Notes: generated by a model not told the origin, from the sequence alone. A stretch of 64,000 nucleotides of DNA from Lathyrus oleraceus (GCF_024323335.1 NC_066580.1:259515332-259579331), one strand, 5' to 3'; counted from the first letter of the stretch, positions 22,488-35,313 are shown. Numbers and translations: made by a program.

Positions 22488-23559
22488 TGTTGGTTCTAAG
22501 TGTTGGCAGCAATTATGGTAAAACAAAGAGTGTTCACATGTTGCATGTGATGTCTTAACATAAGATATCTTGTACCTGCTGGAGATTTAAAATGGATTAT
22601 GCAGGATTGTTTCAGGATGTCATACCCGATGTCATGACATCTGATATGATGTACCTGTTGGATATTTAAAATCGAATTATGCAGGATTGTTCCAGGATGT
22701 CAGACCCGATGTCATGACATCTGTACACAAAACATTCAGGGTGAATGTTATGTGTTATGTGATTGCGCTTTTAATGGTAATCTATGTATGATTGAAGACC
22801 TAATTTGCAAACGCATTCGATCATTAATTACAACCTGATTTACTTATTTTCCAAAGAGATCTAATCAGCTGTCATGAGAAGATTTGAATGGAAAATAGTT
22901 TTAGGGTTTTATGATGTCCAAGCCCAGCTGAAAGCTTCTATAAAAAGGACATGGAAAACCTGATTTGATACACAACCAATACTGAGAGAAATATTGAGAG
23001 TAAATAAGGGTTTGTGTCTTGTGTGGTCGTGTGACTTGTAAGCCATTCAATTCATCCATAGATGATTGAATTGGTCTGATTTGTGAGTTGTAATGTCACT
23101 CAAAGCTTTTAAGCATGAGTGTGTGTCTACTTGATTGAAGTTGTTAAGTAAGATCAAGTGTGTGTCTACTTGGTTGAAGCTGCTAAGTAAGATCAAGTGT
23201 GTGTCTTTGAAGAGTATCTTCTTTTCATAAGTAATTGTTGTTTAATATCACAGGTGTGATAGAGGGGGAGTGAGTGAGTTCTCATATCTAAGAGTTCTTA
23301 GGTAGAAGTCACACGGGTAGAGATTAGGTGAAAAAGACTGTAACTTGTGGAGTGTACTGAGAGTCTTTGAACTGATTCTATTTAGTGGATTTCCTTCCTG
23401 GCTTGGTAGCCCCCAGACGTAGGTGAGTTGCACGGAACTGGGTAAACAATTGCTTGTGTCTCTTGCATTACTATTCTTTATCTTTATTCTGTTTGCATTA
23501 TTCAGATATTAGTGTCGTGACATTACCTTCGACATCTCATATCTGATACCAGAATTTCA
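22488..23559 (+). repeat. 3' LTR of element S
   Basis: TGTTGGTTCTAAG to CCAGAATTTCA, 1072 bp, the partner of 15624-16701. It follows the PPT directly and is followed by the target duplication aaaat (23560-23564). Confidence 0.93.
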
Positions 23560-23564
23560 AAAAT

Positions 23565-26500
23565 CTTCGTCTCGACGAGATAGAATGAGCTTAAATAATA
23601 GCAAAGAGATGAATTTTGGTCCCTAAGAGACCTCATGATGCAAATGTATGCATGCAAAATGAAATCTTCATGGTGAATAATTGCCACAAAGGAAAAGAAA
23701 TCGGGGGGAACTGAAGATCCATAGGAGTAACACACTCACTAGGGAGACAAAGACTCTGGGGGAAATAAGGTAAAAATACATGAGAAGGTCACGACTTGAA
23801 AACTTGTTGGGAGACACGAAGGGATTCCACGAAAATAAATCGATGGAAAGACTCGAGCTAACGCAAAGATGCATGTATTGGGGAATATGCCAATACAGCA
23901 AAACTATCCACAAAGGATACATCGGATAAAAAATCCAGACTCAGACGGGGATGTCCATAAAGGACTCAGCTGAGGAAGAAACAACGAGATATTACCGGTT
24001 ACTGGGTAATAAACTCAAAGAGCATGTTATTAAAACACCGGTTACTGGGTGAGAGAACAACATGCTCAGGGAGAAAGAATATCTAAGACCAGTATAAGGG
24101 TGAAAGATATCAATCATCTAAAACATCTGAGGAGGACCCAAAAGGCACATCTCAACTCCGGAAAATCTGACTCCATAGGGGACAAAAAGTCATAATAGGG
24201 AGCCGAAGGAAGGAACACCTGTGATACCGATTACTGGGTATATAATAGGTGCCCAACCAAGCGTGAATTGGGAACATATCCAAGACGCTCATCATTCGAA
24301 AGGAGGGCTGAAAAAGCCAACTCGACTTACAGGATGGACATTCGATTCCACAAGGAAATACGAATCTTACTCGACTGGGGAAGAAAAAGACTTCGATTGA
24401 AGAGTGCATGAGATATATTATCTACTACCGTTATATGGGTAAAAACGTAGATAACATACTCGCATGGAAGATTATCTGCAACCGGTCACTAGGTTAATAA
24501 AGGATAAATTGACCGAAAAGAAAGGACATCGGGATACCGGTTACTGGGTGTAAAATAATGACCATTCAGAAGGAGAAACAATTGTCACCAAAAAAGGGTA
24601 AATGAAAGATGACTCGCTAGGGATAAATTTCCTGACAAAAGCAATTATCCAAGAGATATATCACCGATTACTGGGTGGTATACTCAAAAATGAAGGAATA
24701 TCAATACCGATTACTGGGTAAAGATAACCAACGAATAGGGGATTACGTCTACCGGTTACTGGGTAGAAAACCACAGAAATAGGACTTACAACTACCGGTT
24801 ACTGGGTAGAAGGCCATAAAATCCGCTGGGGAAAGGATTAACAATTACTGGTTACTGAGCAATTGAATAACTGAACCACAGGGAACTGCATGGGATAACA
24901 AGAAAGGAATAAATCTAGGAACAAACTAGAGCCACACAATCAAACAAGACTCAACCCGATGAGGATATAACTCGGGGGAGTAATTCCATCCCGATATACA
25001 ACTGGGAGGAAACTGAAACAATAATCATCCACGAGGACATAACTCAGTGGGGAAGAAAGAAGGAAAGAGAAACACTTTCTGCCTATGGGGTTGACTCTGT
25101 ATGGAGAGATCAGACACAAACATCTGCTTGGGGAAGAACATTTCACCAATAGCAGGAGATAACAAGCAAAGATATATGGCAAAGAATGCATCATGAATAT
25201 CTGAATGCTATGATTATGCATGATTTGTGTATAATTAATGCTGACAAACAGACATATCTAACATAAACAAGTCCAAGAATCACAAACAGACACTCGGCAA
25301 ACGTCTCGACAAGAGGGGTGAAGCCTACTGGAGAACTCAGCTTGGGAATAACCCGAGAAGGATGAAAATAAATCATCAGGGATATCAAACCCTATCCCAA
25401 AGCTACACTCGCTGAGGTTACAAAGAAGATGTATTCAAGAGCAGCGAAAGAAGATAATCAAACAGAGAACTCAACTCTGATGGGGATTATCTCTGGAATG
25501 AGAGTAAACAAGGGAAGACTTTAACCATAGCTGGGGATAGGCAAAGTCAAAGCTTTCAACTGTAGGAGATAACACTCTGCACAGGAGAAGTCTTCCAGGA
25601 GCAAACAATCTTGACATCAGGAAGATGCAGAAAATCTGTCGGGGAGTTTCCATCAACTCTCTTGGGGACAGGTGGTTTAATAACAATAAGATCCGCCGGA
25701 GAAGAAACTCTATTGCGGAAGCTTATTAAAGAATGATGTGAAACTCCTTGGGGAACAACCACCAATCAGATGTACATCAATTAAAACACTCCCTTTTATC
25801 TGCCGGAGAGGAAACTCTACAAAGGGGAATAATAGCATTTTGCTCCACTAGGGAAGGAAATAAACATTTTCACCACCAACTCTTAATGCTAGAAGAAATT
25901 TTCAGACTCAAAGGAGATACAAACATCAAACTCTGATCTGGAAACCCTACTGGGGACAAGCTGTAAATGCTTTTGAGGAAACTACCCTTGCTGGAGAAAT
26001 TGGAAATAAATCCTTCATCAACAAGCGACATACCGGGGATACCTCTTTTCAAAATAAATGAAATGGGAAATAAGTCTTTCATCAATTGCACTAGGCAACT
26101 TCCTGCTAGGGAGACAACTATCTGGAAAAGTAGCTCTGCAGGGAACACATTCTTACTCCGTTGGAGATTCTTACTCATGCTGGGGAAAGACAACCTTCCT
26201 CGTGAGTAGATAGTCAGGATAATGACACAAGGAATATTCTCAACTTAAAGCATATCAACTTTTATCAATCTATAAGGGATTTTAGGTCAGTCCATATAAG
26301 GGATGACAACCATGCAAATGATAAAACACAAATGCTAGTGCCTGATATATAGAGGGATACACATCTCTAAAATATAAAGGCAAAAATTTGGAAAAGAAGG
26401 GATCATTCACAGATCAACCATGTACCAATCATGGATTGCTAAAACTCCACAGGAGAAATAAGTATGTATACACAAACAAATTACCGGGAATGTATTGGAT

Positions 26501-27313
26501 GAACATCCAAAAATCCTGCTAGGGGAAAGCAATCCATAAGACAGATCAATCCACTGCCATCAAGGAGAACTTCTCATACCAGACTCTCTAGGAAGCTGAT
26601 GATGTATTATTCTTTCTGCGCTCGGTTGAGGAGACAACTCGAAAGCTGATGAAGAGGATATAAGGAGCAAGAACGCCAGAATATGAACAAATGTCTTACC
26701 CTTTGTTGATCATATTATCCTTGGGAAAGCATTGAGGACATTCCACTTATCCTTTCCGTCATTATGAATGTTCACTTTGTTTAAAACATTTTATTCATGA
26801 AAACTTTATTTGTTTAAAACACTGATATTCATCAATTAAAACATGCAAACATTTGTTAAACAAAAACAAATAAGAGTGCAAAGAATTGGATAAAGGCTCA
26901 AATTTATTTAAGAGAATGGTAGTCCGCAAATGGCGAGACTCCATGGATCTTTACAAATTTGAAATTGGTGATATACATGGAAAAGGGCTACATTGAACAT
27001 AATGACCGTTTCTCCACTAACTCTGAATCCACTGTATTCGAAACTTCAGTTGATGATGACTGAGCGAGAATCTTTGACAGATGGCAGTTGTAGAACAAAG
27101 TCTTGTCAGGATGTAGTTACTTGCCAAATCCCTAATTTTTGCCTAGATTGCCCCAGGGTGAGGTACTCAATCTAGCGGGATATATATTCATTTTTTATGT
27201 CTCTAACTTTTTCCTGGATCGCCCTTTCGGGTTTTCAATCCATCGAGACGCTCATTTTTTCCTAAGCCGCCCTTTCGGGTTTTCAACTTAGAGAGCTATT
27301 CTGTTTTTATTTT
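23565..27313 (-). other. Ogre element B: 3' UTR, rich in short repeated motifs
   Basis: A 3.7-kb non-coding stretch between the B integrase stop and its 3' LTR. On the plus strand two short motifs recur. One is a CCGGTTACTGGGTA-like phrase, at least eight times between about 23990 and 24860. The other is a TGCTGGGGA-like phrase, dozens of degenerate copies to about 26530, often preceded by ACTC. In the sense of the element these read TACCCAGTAACCGG and TCCCCAGCA. About 24310-24520 is homologous, inverted, to the duplicated 209-bp unit of D at 54698-55115. Near 27130-27290 are two CCCTTTCGGGTTTTCAA boxes. No gene. Confidence 0.75.
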
Positions 27314-28702
27314 TTAGGCGAAGTATTTCTTGACTGCATCTGAATTCATAGGACGAGTGAAATCCTCCCCATCCATGGTTGTGAGCAACAAAGCACCGCC
27401 TAAAAAGGCTCTGTTAACAACGTATGAACCGTCATAGTTTGGAGTCCACTTGCCCCTGGAATCGGGCGCGAAAGACAAGACTTTCTTGAGCACGAGGTCA
27501 CCTTCTCGGAACACACGAGGCTTGACCTTCTTATCAAAGGCTTTCTTCATCCTTTGTTGATATAACTGACCATTGCACATGGCAGTTAATCTCTTCTCTT
27601 CAATCAAATTCAATTGGTCATAACGACTCCTAACCCATTCGGCCTCAGTCAACTTGGCTTCCATCAAGACTCTCATTGATGGGATCTCGACCTCTACGGG
27701 GAGCACATCCTCCATGCCATATACAAGGGAGAAAGGGGTTGCCCCTGTTGAAGTGCGGACGGATGTACGATAGCCATGCAAAGCAAATGGCAGCATCTCA
27801 AGCCAATCTTTGTACGTAACAACCATCTTCTGAATAATCTTCATGATTTTCTTGTGAGCAGCTTCAACAACCCCATTCATCTTGGGTGTATAGGGAGAAG
27901 AATTATGATATGCAATCTTAAACTCACTACACAGCTCTTTCATCATCTTATTGTTCAAGTTAGATCCATTATCAGTAATGATCTTGTCGGGCACACCATA
28001 TCGGCATATGAGTTGGTTCTTGATAAACCTCACAATCACCTGCCTGGTCACATTTGCATACGATGCCGCTTCAACTCACTTAGTGAAGTAATCAATGGCT
28101 ACGAGAATAAAACGGTGATCATTTGACACCTTAGGCTCAATCATGCCAATCATGTCAATTCCCCATATGGAGAAAGGCCATGGTGAGGAAATAACATTCA
28201 GAAGTGTCGGGGGAACATGAATCTTGTCCGCATAAATCTGACACTTGTGGCATTTCTTTACGTATTTGCAGCAGTCAGACTCCATTGCCAGCCAATAGTA
28301 GCCTGCTCTCAACATCTCTTTTGCAATGGCATGTCCATTGGAATGAGTACCCAATGAACCCTCATGGACTTCAGTCATCAACAGGTCTGCTTCGTGTCTA
28401 TCCACGCATCTGAGCAGAACCATGTCAACATTTCTCTTGTAAAGCACATCACCATTAAGGTAGAAACTGCCAAATAATCTCCTCAAAGTCTTCTTACCTT
28501 TAACAGATGCCCCAGGCAGGTAAGTTTGACTTTGGTGAAAGCACTTGATATCATAATACCATGGCTTATCATCTTTCACCTCCTCAACTGCAAACTCGTG
28601 AGCTGGTTTATCCAAGCGCATCACGGTAATCTTTGGGACTTCATTCTAATAATTGACAGCAATCATTGAAGCAAGCGTAGCGAGAGCATCCGCCATCCGA
28701 TT
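27314..28702 (-). pseudogene. Ogre element B: integrase
   Basis: Integrase of a Ty3/gypsy element, which inserts the cDNA. The N-terminal zinc-binding HHCC region is readable (HEGSLGTHSNGH ... CCKYVKKCHKCQ). The catalytic core has D (GIDMIG), D (ITDNGSN) and E (GVVEAAHKKI), all present. The C-terminal part contains GATPFSLVYGMEDVLPVEVEIPS and FREGDLVLKK and ends at VKKYFA with a native-looking stop at 27314. The frame is continuous with RT/RNase H but has stops at 28703-28705 (TAG), 28646-28648 (TAG) and 28076-28078 (TGA). The domain content is complete; the gene is silenced by nonsense changes only. Confidence 0.9.
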
Positions 28703-30331
28703 CTAATCTCGAGGAATATGACGGAAGTCAACTTTAGTAAAGAAAGTTGAAATCCTCCTCGCATAATCTCTATATGGGATGAGGCCAGGCTGATTCGTCT
28801 CCCATTCACCCTTAATCTGATTAACAACAAGGGCCGAATCGCCATAAACATCAAGATGTTTGATCCTAAGATCAACACATTCTTCCAAACTCAGAATACA
28901 GGCCTCATACTTTGCCATATTATTCGCGCATTTGAAAGTTAGCCTTGTTGTAAAAGGAAAATGTGTGTCTTGAGGAGTAATAATCACTGCCCCAATACCA
29001 TTTCCATATTGATTGACAGCGCCATCGAACACCATACCCCATCGGGAACCAGGCTCTGGCCCTTCATCGAGTGTAGGCTCATCATGATCTTTCATTTTCA
29101 AATACAGAATCTCCTCATCAGGGAAGTCGTATTGCACATACTGATAATCTTCAATTGGTTGATGCGCCAAATGGTCAGCCAAGATACTACCTTTAATAGC
29201 TTTTTGAGCTCGATACTTAATATCATACTCAGATAACAGCATCTGCCAACGGGAAATTCTCCCAGTTAAAGCAGGCTTCTCAAAGATATACTTGATCGGA
29301 TCCATTTTGGATATCAACCAAGTTGTATGATTCAACATATACTGGCGTAAACGCTTAGCAGCCCAAGCCAAAGCACAACATGTCTTCTCAAGTATTGAGT
29401 ACCGAGACTCACAGTCGGTGAACTTCTTACTCAAGTAGTATATTGCATATTCTTTCTTTCCTGATTCATCTTGCTGACGAAGGATGCAACCCATGGAATC
29501 ATCAAGCACAATCAAGTACATAATCAATGGTCTCCCTTCAACAGGAGGAGACAGAATCAGAGGCTCGGACAGATACTCTTTGATACTGTCAAATGCCTTT
29601 TGGCAATCCTCGGTCCAATCATGACGCTGATCTTTCCGGAGGAGCTTGAATATAGGCACACATGTGGCATTCATGTGGGATATAAATCTTGAAATGTAAT
29701 TCAAGCGGCCAAGAAAACCTCGGACTTGCTTCTTAGTTTTGGGTGCAGGCATCTCTTCTATTGCTTTGACCTTGGCAGGATCAACTTCAATACCTCTCTC
29801 GCTGACAATAAAGCCCAATAACTTGCCGGAACGGACTCCAAATGTACACTTTTTCAGATTTAAGCGGAGTTTGTACTTCCTCAAACGCTGGAAAAGCTTC
29901 AACAAGTGTTCTACATGTTCAACTTCCGCTTTCGACTTTGCAATCATATCGTCGACATACACCTCGATCTCCTTGTGCATCATGTCATGAAACAAGGTAG
30001 TCATAGCACATTGATACGTGGCTCCGGCGTTCTTCAAACCGAAGGGCATCACTCGATAACAGAATGTTCCCCAAGGTGTGATGAATGTTGTCTTCTCCAT
30101 ATCCTCGGGTGCCATTTTAATCTGATTATAACTGGAAAATCTGTCCATAAATGAAAAGACATTGAATTTAGCTGTATTGTCTACCAACATATCAATGTGT
30201 GGTAGAGGAAAATCATCTTTTGGGCTAGCTTTATTCAAGTCACGGTAATCCATGCACATTCGGACTTTTCCGTCTTTTTTAGGTACATGCACAATATTGG
30301 CCACCCATTGAAGATATGTAGAAGTCACCAG
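28703..30331 (-). pseudogene. Ogre element B: reverse transcriptase, RNase H and second RNase H (left copy)
   Basis: One 541-codon frame. The RT core has VPKKDGKVRMCMDYRDLN, FCYRVMPFGLKNAGATYQ and the catalytic YVDD. The Ty3-type RNase H follows (SMGCILRQQDESGKKEYAIYY ... ILEKTCCALAWAAK). A second, archaeal-type RNase H comes after it (MVFDGAVNQYGNGIGAVI, MAKYEACI, VYGDSALVVNQIKGEW), a known hallmark of the Tat lineage. Catalytic acids are visible in all three domains. A 1-nt deletion near 30328 separates it from the upstream frame. The part left of 28919 is single-copy; the rest is duplicated at 33460 onward. Confidence 0.92.
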
Positions 30332-30772
30332 AAACCCGCATCAATTTGCTTCTGAACTTCTTCTTTAATCTTCACTGCCATATCAGGATGAGTTCTTCTG
30401 AGCTTTTGCTTCACAGGCACACACTCAGGCTTCAACGGCAAGAAATGTTGCACGATATCAGTATCTAGACCAGGCATGTCTTTATACGACCAGGCAAAGA
30501 TGTCGACATATTCTCGTAGCAACTCAATAAAGCCCTTCTTAATAGACTATTCAAGGAGTGCCCCAATCCTCACTTCACGAATGCAGTCTTCAGACCCCAA
30601 GTTGATTGTTTCCAGATTCTCAAGATGTGGCTGAATGATCTTCTCCTCGTACTCAAGCAGACGGGTGATCTCATCGGGAAAATCTTCAACATCATCTTCT
30701 TCTGCCTCAAATACAGGGAACTCAAAGTTGGGAGATGGTGTTGGATCATTATGTTCAATGGGTTTGATCAAC
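30332..30772 (-). pseudogene. Ogre element B: start of pol exon after the intron (left copy)
   Basis: N-terminal part of the pol exon. It starts immediately after the predicted acceptor with IKPIEHNDPTP, then an acidic segment (FEAEEDDVEDFPDEITRLLEYEEKIIQPH), then YVDIFAWSYKDMPGLD, which is the usual lead-in to Ty3 RT. One TAG at 30547-30549 and the 1-nt deletion near 30328 break it. The right-hand copy (34873-35313) has the same lesions. Confidence 0.82.
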
Positions 30773-31048
30773 CTGCATAATGATTTTGAGTATAAAAGAG
30801 ATTTTAGAATTCAAACAAGACAAATCATTATGCAAATGAAAAAAAATTGATTTTATTCTCTTTTTTTAGGGTTTTATGGTGATTACCAATTTCATGCGAA
30901 AAGCAAAAATGAAAAATAATTTGGAAAACAAACATTTAATATGCGATTATTGAATGAATATCATTGTATTAGCAAATTATGCCAACAATGTCTTCACTTC
31001 TCCCTTTGGCATGGGAAAAGGGTTTTTAAACAGGAATGAACATATTAC
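30773..31048 (-). other. Predicted Ogre intron between protease and RT (left copy)
   Basis: On the minus strand the donor is AC/GTAATATG (first intron base 31048) and the acceptor CATTATGCAG/GTTGATC (last intron base 30773), giving a 276-nt AT-rich GT-AG intron. Removing it joins the gag-pro frame to the pol frame without a shift, with codon ACG split across the junction, while the unspliced RNA meets TAA at once. An intron at this place is known for legume Ogre elements. The exact sites here are my prediction. Confidence 0.75.
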
Positions 31049-31422
31049 GTTGACTTATGGATAACTGTTGGAACATCAACAGCGACCCAAGTATTGCAGA
31101 TCCCGCTAGGTATGACAAAGTTGCTGAGGTCTTCCTCTTCGTCTTCTTCAATGATGGCAGCAGCTTCGTGATCTTCATCGGTGTGGATGCAACCTCCACT
31201 CTGAAACAACCCAAGATCATTAGAAGCACCGGAAGAATACCCTATACCAACCCGGGATTTATTATCTTCCATCTTTATCATTTTCCCCAAACCACTAGTT
31301 GTGCCACGCTCGATGGCCAACTTCGCATCATTGTAGGAGACAAATGAAGAAAGTCCTTTCCTAGAAGGCTTAGCAATAGATAAGGCTTGGAATGGAGTTC
31401 CAACCTCATCCTCAACATCGAT
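31049..31422 (-). pseudogene. Ogre element B: C-terminal part of the gag-pro frame before the intron (left copy)
   Basis: An open segment after the protease with no recognised domain. It includes IDVEDEVGTPFQALS, a FVSYNDAKLAIERGTTSGLGK block and an acidic run near the end (HTDEDHEAAAIIEEDEEED). It is in frame with the protease (separated by TAG at 31423-31425) and with pol after splicing. It is likely a protease-RT spacer of the polyprotein. Confidence 0.7.
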
Positions 31423-32271
31423 CTAGGAAAAGGAAGATAAATGGCTGACCAAGAGAGCCTTCTCTCCCCCTATCACCACAAACTTCTTGTTCTTGACGAA
31501 CTTCAACTTTTGGTGTAGGGTGGATGTCACGGCGCCTGCCTCGTGAATCCATTGTCTACCAAGTAAACAGCTGTACAACTGATGTATTTCCATGACTTGG
31601 AAAGTGATCTGGAAATCACTAGGTCCAATTTTGATCGGGAGGTCTAATTCACCGATCACGGTCTTGTGCGATCCATCAAAAGCTTTTACTGCCACTCCAC
31701 TCTGCCTCATGGGAGGCACCTGATATGAAAGTTTGGTGAGAGTGGACTTTGGCAATACATTAAGTGATGACCCTGTGTCCACCAACACATTGGACAAGGC
31801 ATCGTCTTTGCAGTTCATAGAGATATATAAGGCCAAATTTTGGTATTTTCCCTCCTCGGGAAGATCATCATCGCAGAAGCTCAAATTGTTGCAGGCAATT
31901 ATATTTGCAACAATGCTATCAAACTGTTCAATTGTGACATCTTGATCCACATATGCCACGTCCAGCACCCTTTGCAATGCTTCACGGTGTGACTCTGAAT
32001 TCATCAACAAAGATAGGACAAATATCTTTGATGCAGTTTGAAGCAACTGTTCCACAATATTGTACTCGCTCCTCTTGATGAGCCTCAACATCTCATCACC
32101 ATCCTCTCTCAATATGCCAGACTAGCCAACTAGGATAGGAGCTTTATCAGTTTTGACAACAACAGGGTCAACACCCTTCACAGCAGAAATGGAATGATTT
32201 GAAGAAGAAGTCCCCACGGGACCGGCAGAACTAACAACATCCCTCTTCACGATGTTTTCATGGGATTTCAG
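31423..32271 (-). pseudogene. Ogre element B: aspartic protease (left copy)
   Basis: Retropepsin that would cut the Gag-Pol polyprotein. The active site is intact as VLVDTGSSLNVLPK. Flap and C-terminal parts are readable (GVAVKAFDGSHKTVIGELDLPIKIGP; CLLGRQWIHEAGAVTSTLHQKL). It is preceded by LRLIKRSEYNIVEQL and NLSFCDDDLPEEG, shared with element P. Stops at 31423-31425 (TAG) and 32113-32115 (TAG) bound it. Both are shared with the right-hand copy, so they predate the duplication. Confidence 0.88.
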
Positions 32272-33147
32272 CTAAGCCGAGAAAACACGACCACTATGGG
32301 TCACTCCACTAACATCGGATATGCTTACAGCGAGGTTAAGGGCAACGGCACCTCCTTCCCATCTTCGAGCATAACAACATTGTAACGGTACGAGAACCGC
32401 TTTATCTGACACATATGGGACAGGGCCCGCTGGCTTTATCACAAGAGTTGGCACCACATTCCTTTTGTTGCCATCATACTTAATGACAACAGGATCAGGA
32501 ATATTGAACACAGGGGTAATAACATCAACTTCATCCTCATCACGATTTTGAAGTATCTCGATCATCCCTTGGTCTAGCAACTCTTGGATGTCCCTTCTTA
32601 TCTTGCGGCATCCTCTTTCATTGACAGTGAACACATGGCACCTATCGTGATCGTGCTCATAGTGACTGTACTCACATAACAGCCTATGTATTTCCACCAA
32701 GGACTGCCTTATATCATTCACATAAAGGACCTTATACTTGCCAAGGTAACCTTGGACCATGTTGACAGCCGCCTTCCCATGCTCGGGCAATGGGTTCTTC
32801 TTAACATTAGGGCCTATATCCTCAAAGGACAGTATCCCACTCCTCACAAGGTCTTGCACCTTCGTCTTCAACGGAAAGCAGTTCTCCACATCATGTCCGG
32901 GCGCGCCAGAATGATACACACAATGAAGTTCAGGCTTGTACCACCATTGAGGATTAGCTGGCACAACAGGAGGATCACGTGAAGTTACCAACTTCCTATC
33001 AATCAAGGAAGGGTACAGTTCAACGTAAGTCATAGGAATCGGGTCAAAAGCCACCCTCTTCCTCTCATAATTGATGGTGTTGTGTTTGTTATTATTGCTA
33101 CGAGGCTGGTAAGCCTGTTGTTGTTGACGAGATTATTGTTGTGGTTG
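32272..33147 (-). pseudogene. Ogre element B: gag C-terminus with zinc knuckle and linker (left copy)
   Basis: Reads FDPIPMTYVELYPSL, then a knuckle-like C-x2-HSGAPGHDVENC (an H-for-C variant of the usual CCHC), then a linker (GYLGKYKVLYVNDIRQSLVEI, HDRCHVFTVNERGCRKIRRDIQELLDQG) up to the protease. Stops lie at 32272-32274 (TAG) and upstream in the Gln-rich segment near 33130-33150 (TAA). It would be the RNA-binding nucleocapsid and the gag-pro joint. Confidence 0.8.
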
Positions 33148-34872
33148 TTAAGCTTCTCTGAAAACAGGTGCTATATGAGCCACCTGGTGTTGGTTGACGA
33201 CTGGTCGAGCTTCCTTCCTCCTCACAGAGGGCCTTCTTTTACTATGGGAAGAAACAACATGAGTCTCCCCTTCTTTCTTTCTGGCAAAGCCTCCATATTT
33301 CTTTGCCGAAGAATTATCATCATGGGACAGACGTCCTTCACGGACTCCCTCTTCTAGCCTCATCCCCATATTTACCATTTCGGTAAAGTCCGAGGGAGCA
33401 CTAACAATCATACGCTCATAATAGAAAGAGCTCAAAGTCTTCAAAAATATCTTTGTCATATTATTCGCGCATTTGAAAGTTAGCCTTGTTGTAAAAGGAA
33501 AATGTGTGCCTTGAGGAGTAATAATCACTGCCCCAATACCATTTCCATATTGATTGACAGCGCCATCGAACACCATACCCCATCGGGAACCAGGCTCTGG
33601 CCCTTCATCGAGTGTAGGCTCATCATGATCTTTCATTTTCAAATACAGAATCTCCTCATCAGGGAAGTCGTATTGCACATACTGATAATCTTCAATTGGT
33701 TGATGCGCCAAATGGTCAGCCAAGATACTACCTTTAATAGCTTTTTGAGCTCGATACTTAATATCATACTCAGATAACAGCATCTGCCAACGGGAAATTC
33801 TCCCAGTTAAAGCAGGCTTCTCAAAGATATACTTGATCGGATCCATTTTGGATATCAACCAAGTTGTATGATTCAACATATACTGGCGTAAACGCTTAGC
33901 AGCCCAAGCCAAAGCACAACATGTCTTCTCAAGTATTGAGTACCGAGACTCACAGTCGGTGAACTTCTTACTCAAGTAGTATATTGCATATTCTTTCTTT
34001 CCTGATTCATCTTGCTGACGAAGGATGCAACCCATGGAATCATCAAGCACAATCAAGTACATAATCAATGGTCTCCCTTCAACAGGAGGAGACAGAATCA
34101 GAGGCTCGGACAGATACTCTTTGATACTGTCAAATGCCTTTTGGCAATCCTCGGTCCAATCATGACGCTGATCTTTCCGGAGGAGCTTGAATATAGGCAC
34201 ACATGTGGCATTCATGTGGGATATAAATCTTGAAATGTAATTCAAGCGGCCAAGAAAACCTCGGACTTGCTTCTTAGTTTTGGGTGCAGGCATCTCTTCT
34301 ATTGCTTTGACCTTGGCAGGATCAACTTCAATACCTCTCTCGCTGACAATAAAGCCCAATAACTTGCCGGAACGGACTCCAAATGTACACTTTTTCAGAT
34401 TTAAGCGGAGTTTGTACTTTCTCAAACGCTGGAAAAGCTTCAACAAGTGTTCTACATGTTCAACTTCCGCTTTCGACTTTGCAATCATATCGTCGACATA
34501 CACCTCGATCTCCTTGTGCATCATGTCATGAAACAAGGTAGTCATAGCACATTGATACGTGGCTCCGGCGTTCTTCAAACCGAAGGGCATCACTCGATAA
34601 CAGAATGTTCCCCAAGGTGTGATGAATGTTGTCTTCTCCATATCCTCGGGTGCCATTTTAATCTGATTATAACTGGAAAATCTGTCCATAAATGAAAAGA
34701 CATTGAATTTAGCTGTATTGTCTACCAACATATCAATGTGTGGTAGAGGAAAATCATCTTTTGGGCTAGCTTTATTCAAGTCACGGTAATCCACGCACAT
34801 TCGGACTTTTCCGTCTTTTTTAGGTACATGCACAATATTGGCCACCCATTGAAGATATGTAAAAGTCACCAG
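33148..34872 (-). pseudogene. Ogre element B: RT-RNase H fused in frame to gag C-terminus (right copy)
   Basis: A 573-codon open frame created by the tandem duplication. It repeats RT (YVDD), RNase H and the start of the second RNase H. At FKCANNM it then crosses into gag (TKIFLKTLSSFYYERM ... VAHIAPVFREA) instead of AKYEACI. The second RNase H therefore loses its Glu and later Asp residues here. The fusion is in frame, because both parents have M-x-K at the crossover. It would not make a useful enzyme, and the upstream 1-nt deletion near 34869 isolates it. Confidence 0.9.
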
Positions 34873-35313
34873 AAACCCGCATCAATTTGCTTCTGAACTT
34901 CTTCTTTAATCTTCACTGCCATATCAGGATGAGTTCTTCTGAGCTTTTGCTTCACAGGCACACACTCAGGCTTCAACGGCAAGAAATGTTGCACGATATC
35001 AGTATCTAGACCAGGCATGTCTTTATACGACCAGGCAAAGATGTCGACATATTCTCGTAGCAACTCAATAAACCCCTTCTTAATAGACTATTCAAGGAGT
35101 GCCCCAATCCTCACTTCACGAATGCAGTCTTCAGACCCCAAGTTGATTGTTTCCAGATTCTCAAGATGTGGCTGAATGATCTTCTCCTCGTACTCAAGCA
35201 GACGGGTGATCTCATCAGGAAAATCTTCAACATCATCTTCTTCTGCCTCAAATACAGGGAACTCAAAGTTGGGAGATGGTGTTGGATCATTATGTTCAAT
35301 GGGTTTGATCAAC
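34873..35313 (-). pseudogene. Ogre element B: start of pol exon (right copy)
   Basis: Duplicate of 30332-30772: IKPIEHNDPTP, the acidic segment, TAG at 35088-35090 and then YVDIFAWSYKDMPGLD. It has only one or two base differences from the left copy. Confidence 0.82.

Larger units (their letters stand above)
15624..23559 (+). mobile_element. SIRE/Maximus-type Ty1/copia element S, complete ends, internally deleted
   Basis: A 7936-bp element with two LTRs of 1078 and 1072 bp and a perfect 5-bp target duplication aaaat (15619-15623 and 23560-23564). It has a Met-initiator-type PBS, PPT, gag-pol in one frame and a downstream env-like ORF. That order (gag, pol, env-like, long 3' tail) is typical of the SIRE/Maximus clade. 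The pol lacks nearly all of integrase and most of RT, so the copy is non-autonomous. The LTRs differ by several percent by eye, so the insertion is not very recent. It sits in the B 3' UTR. Confidence 0.92.
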
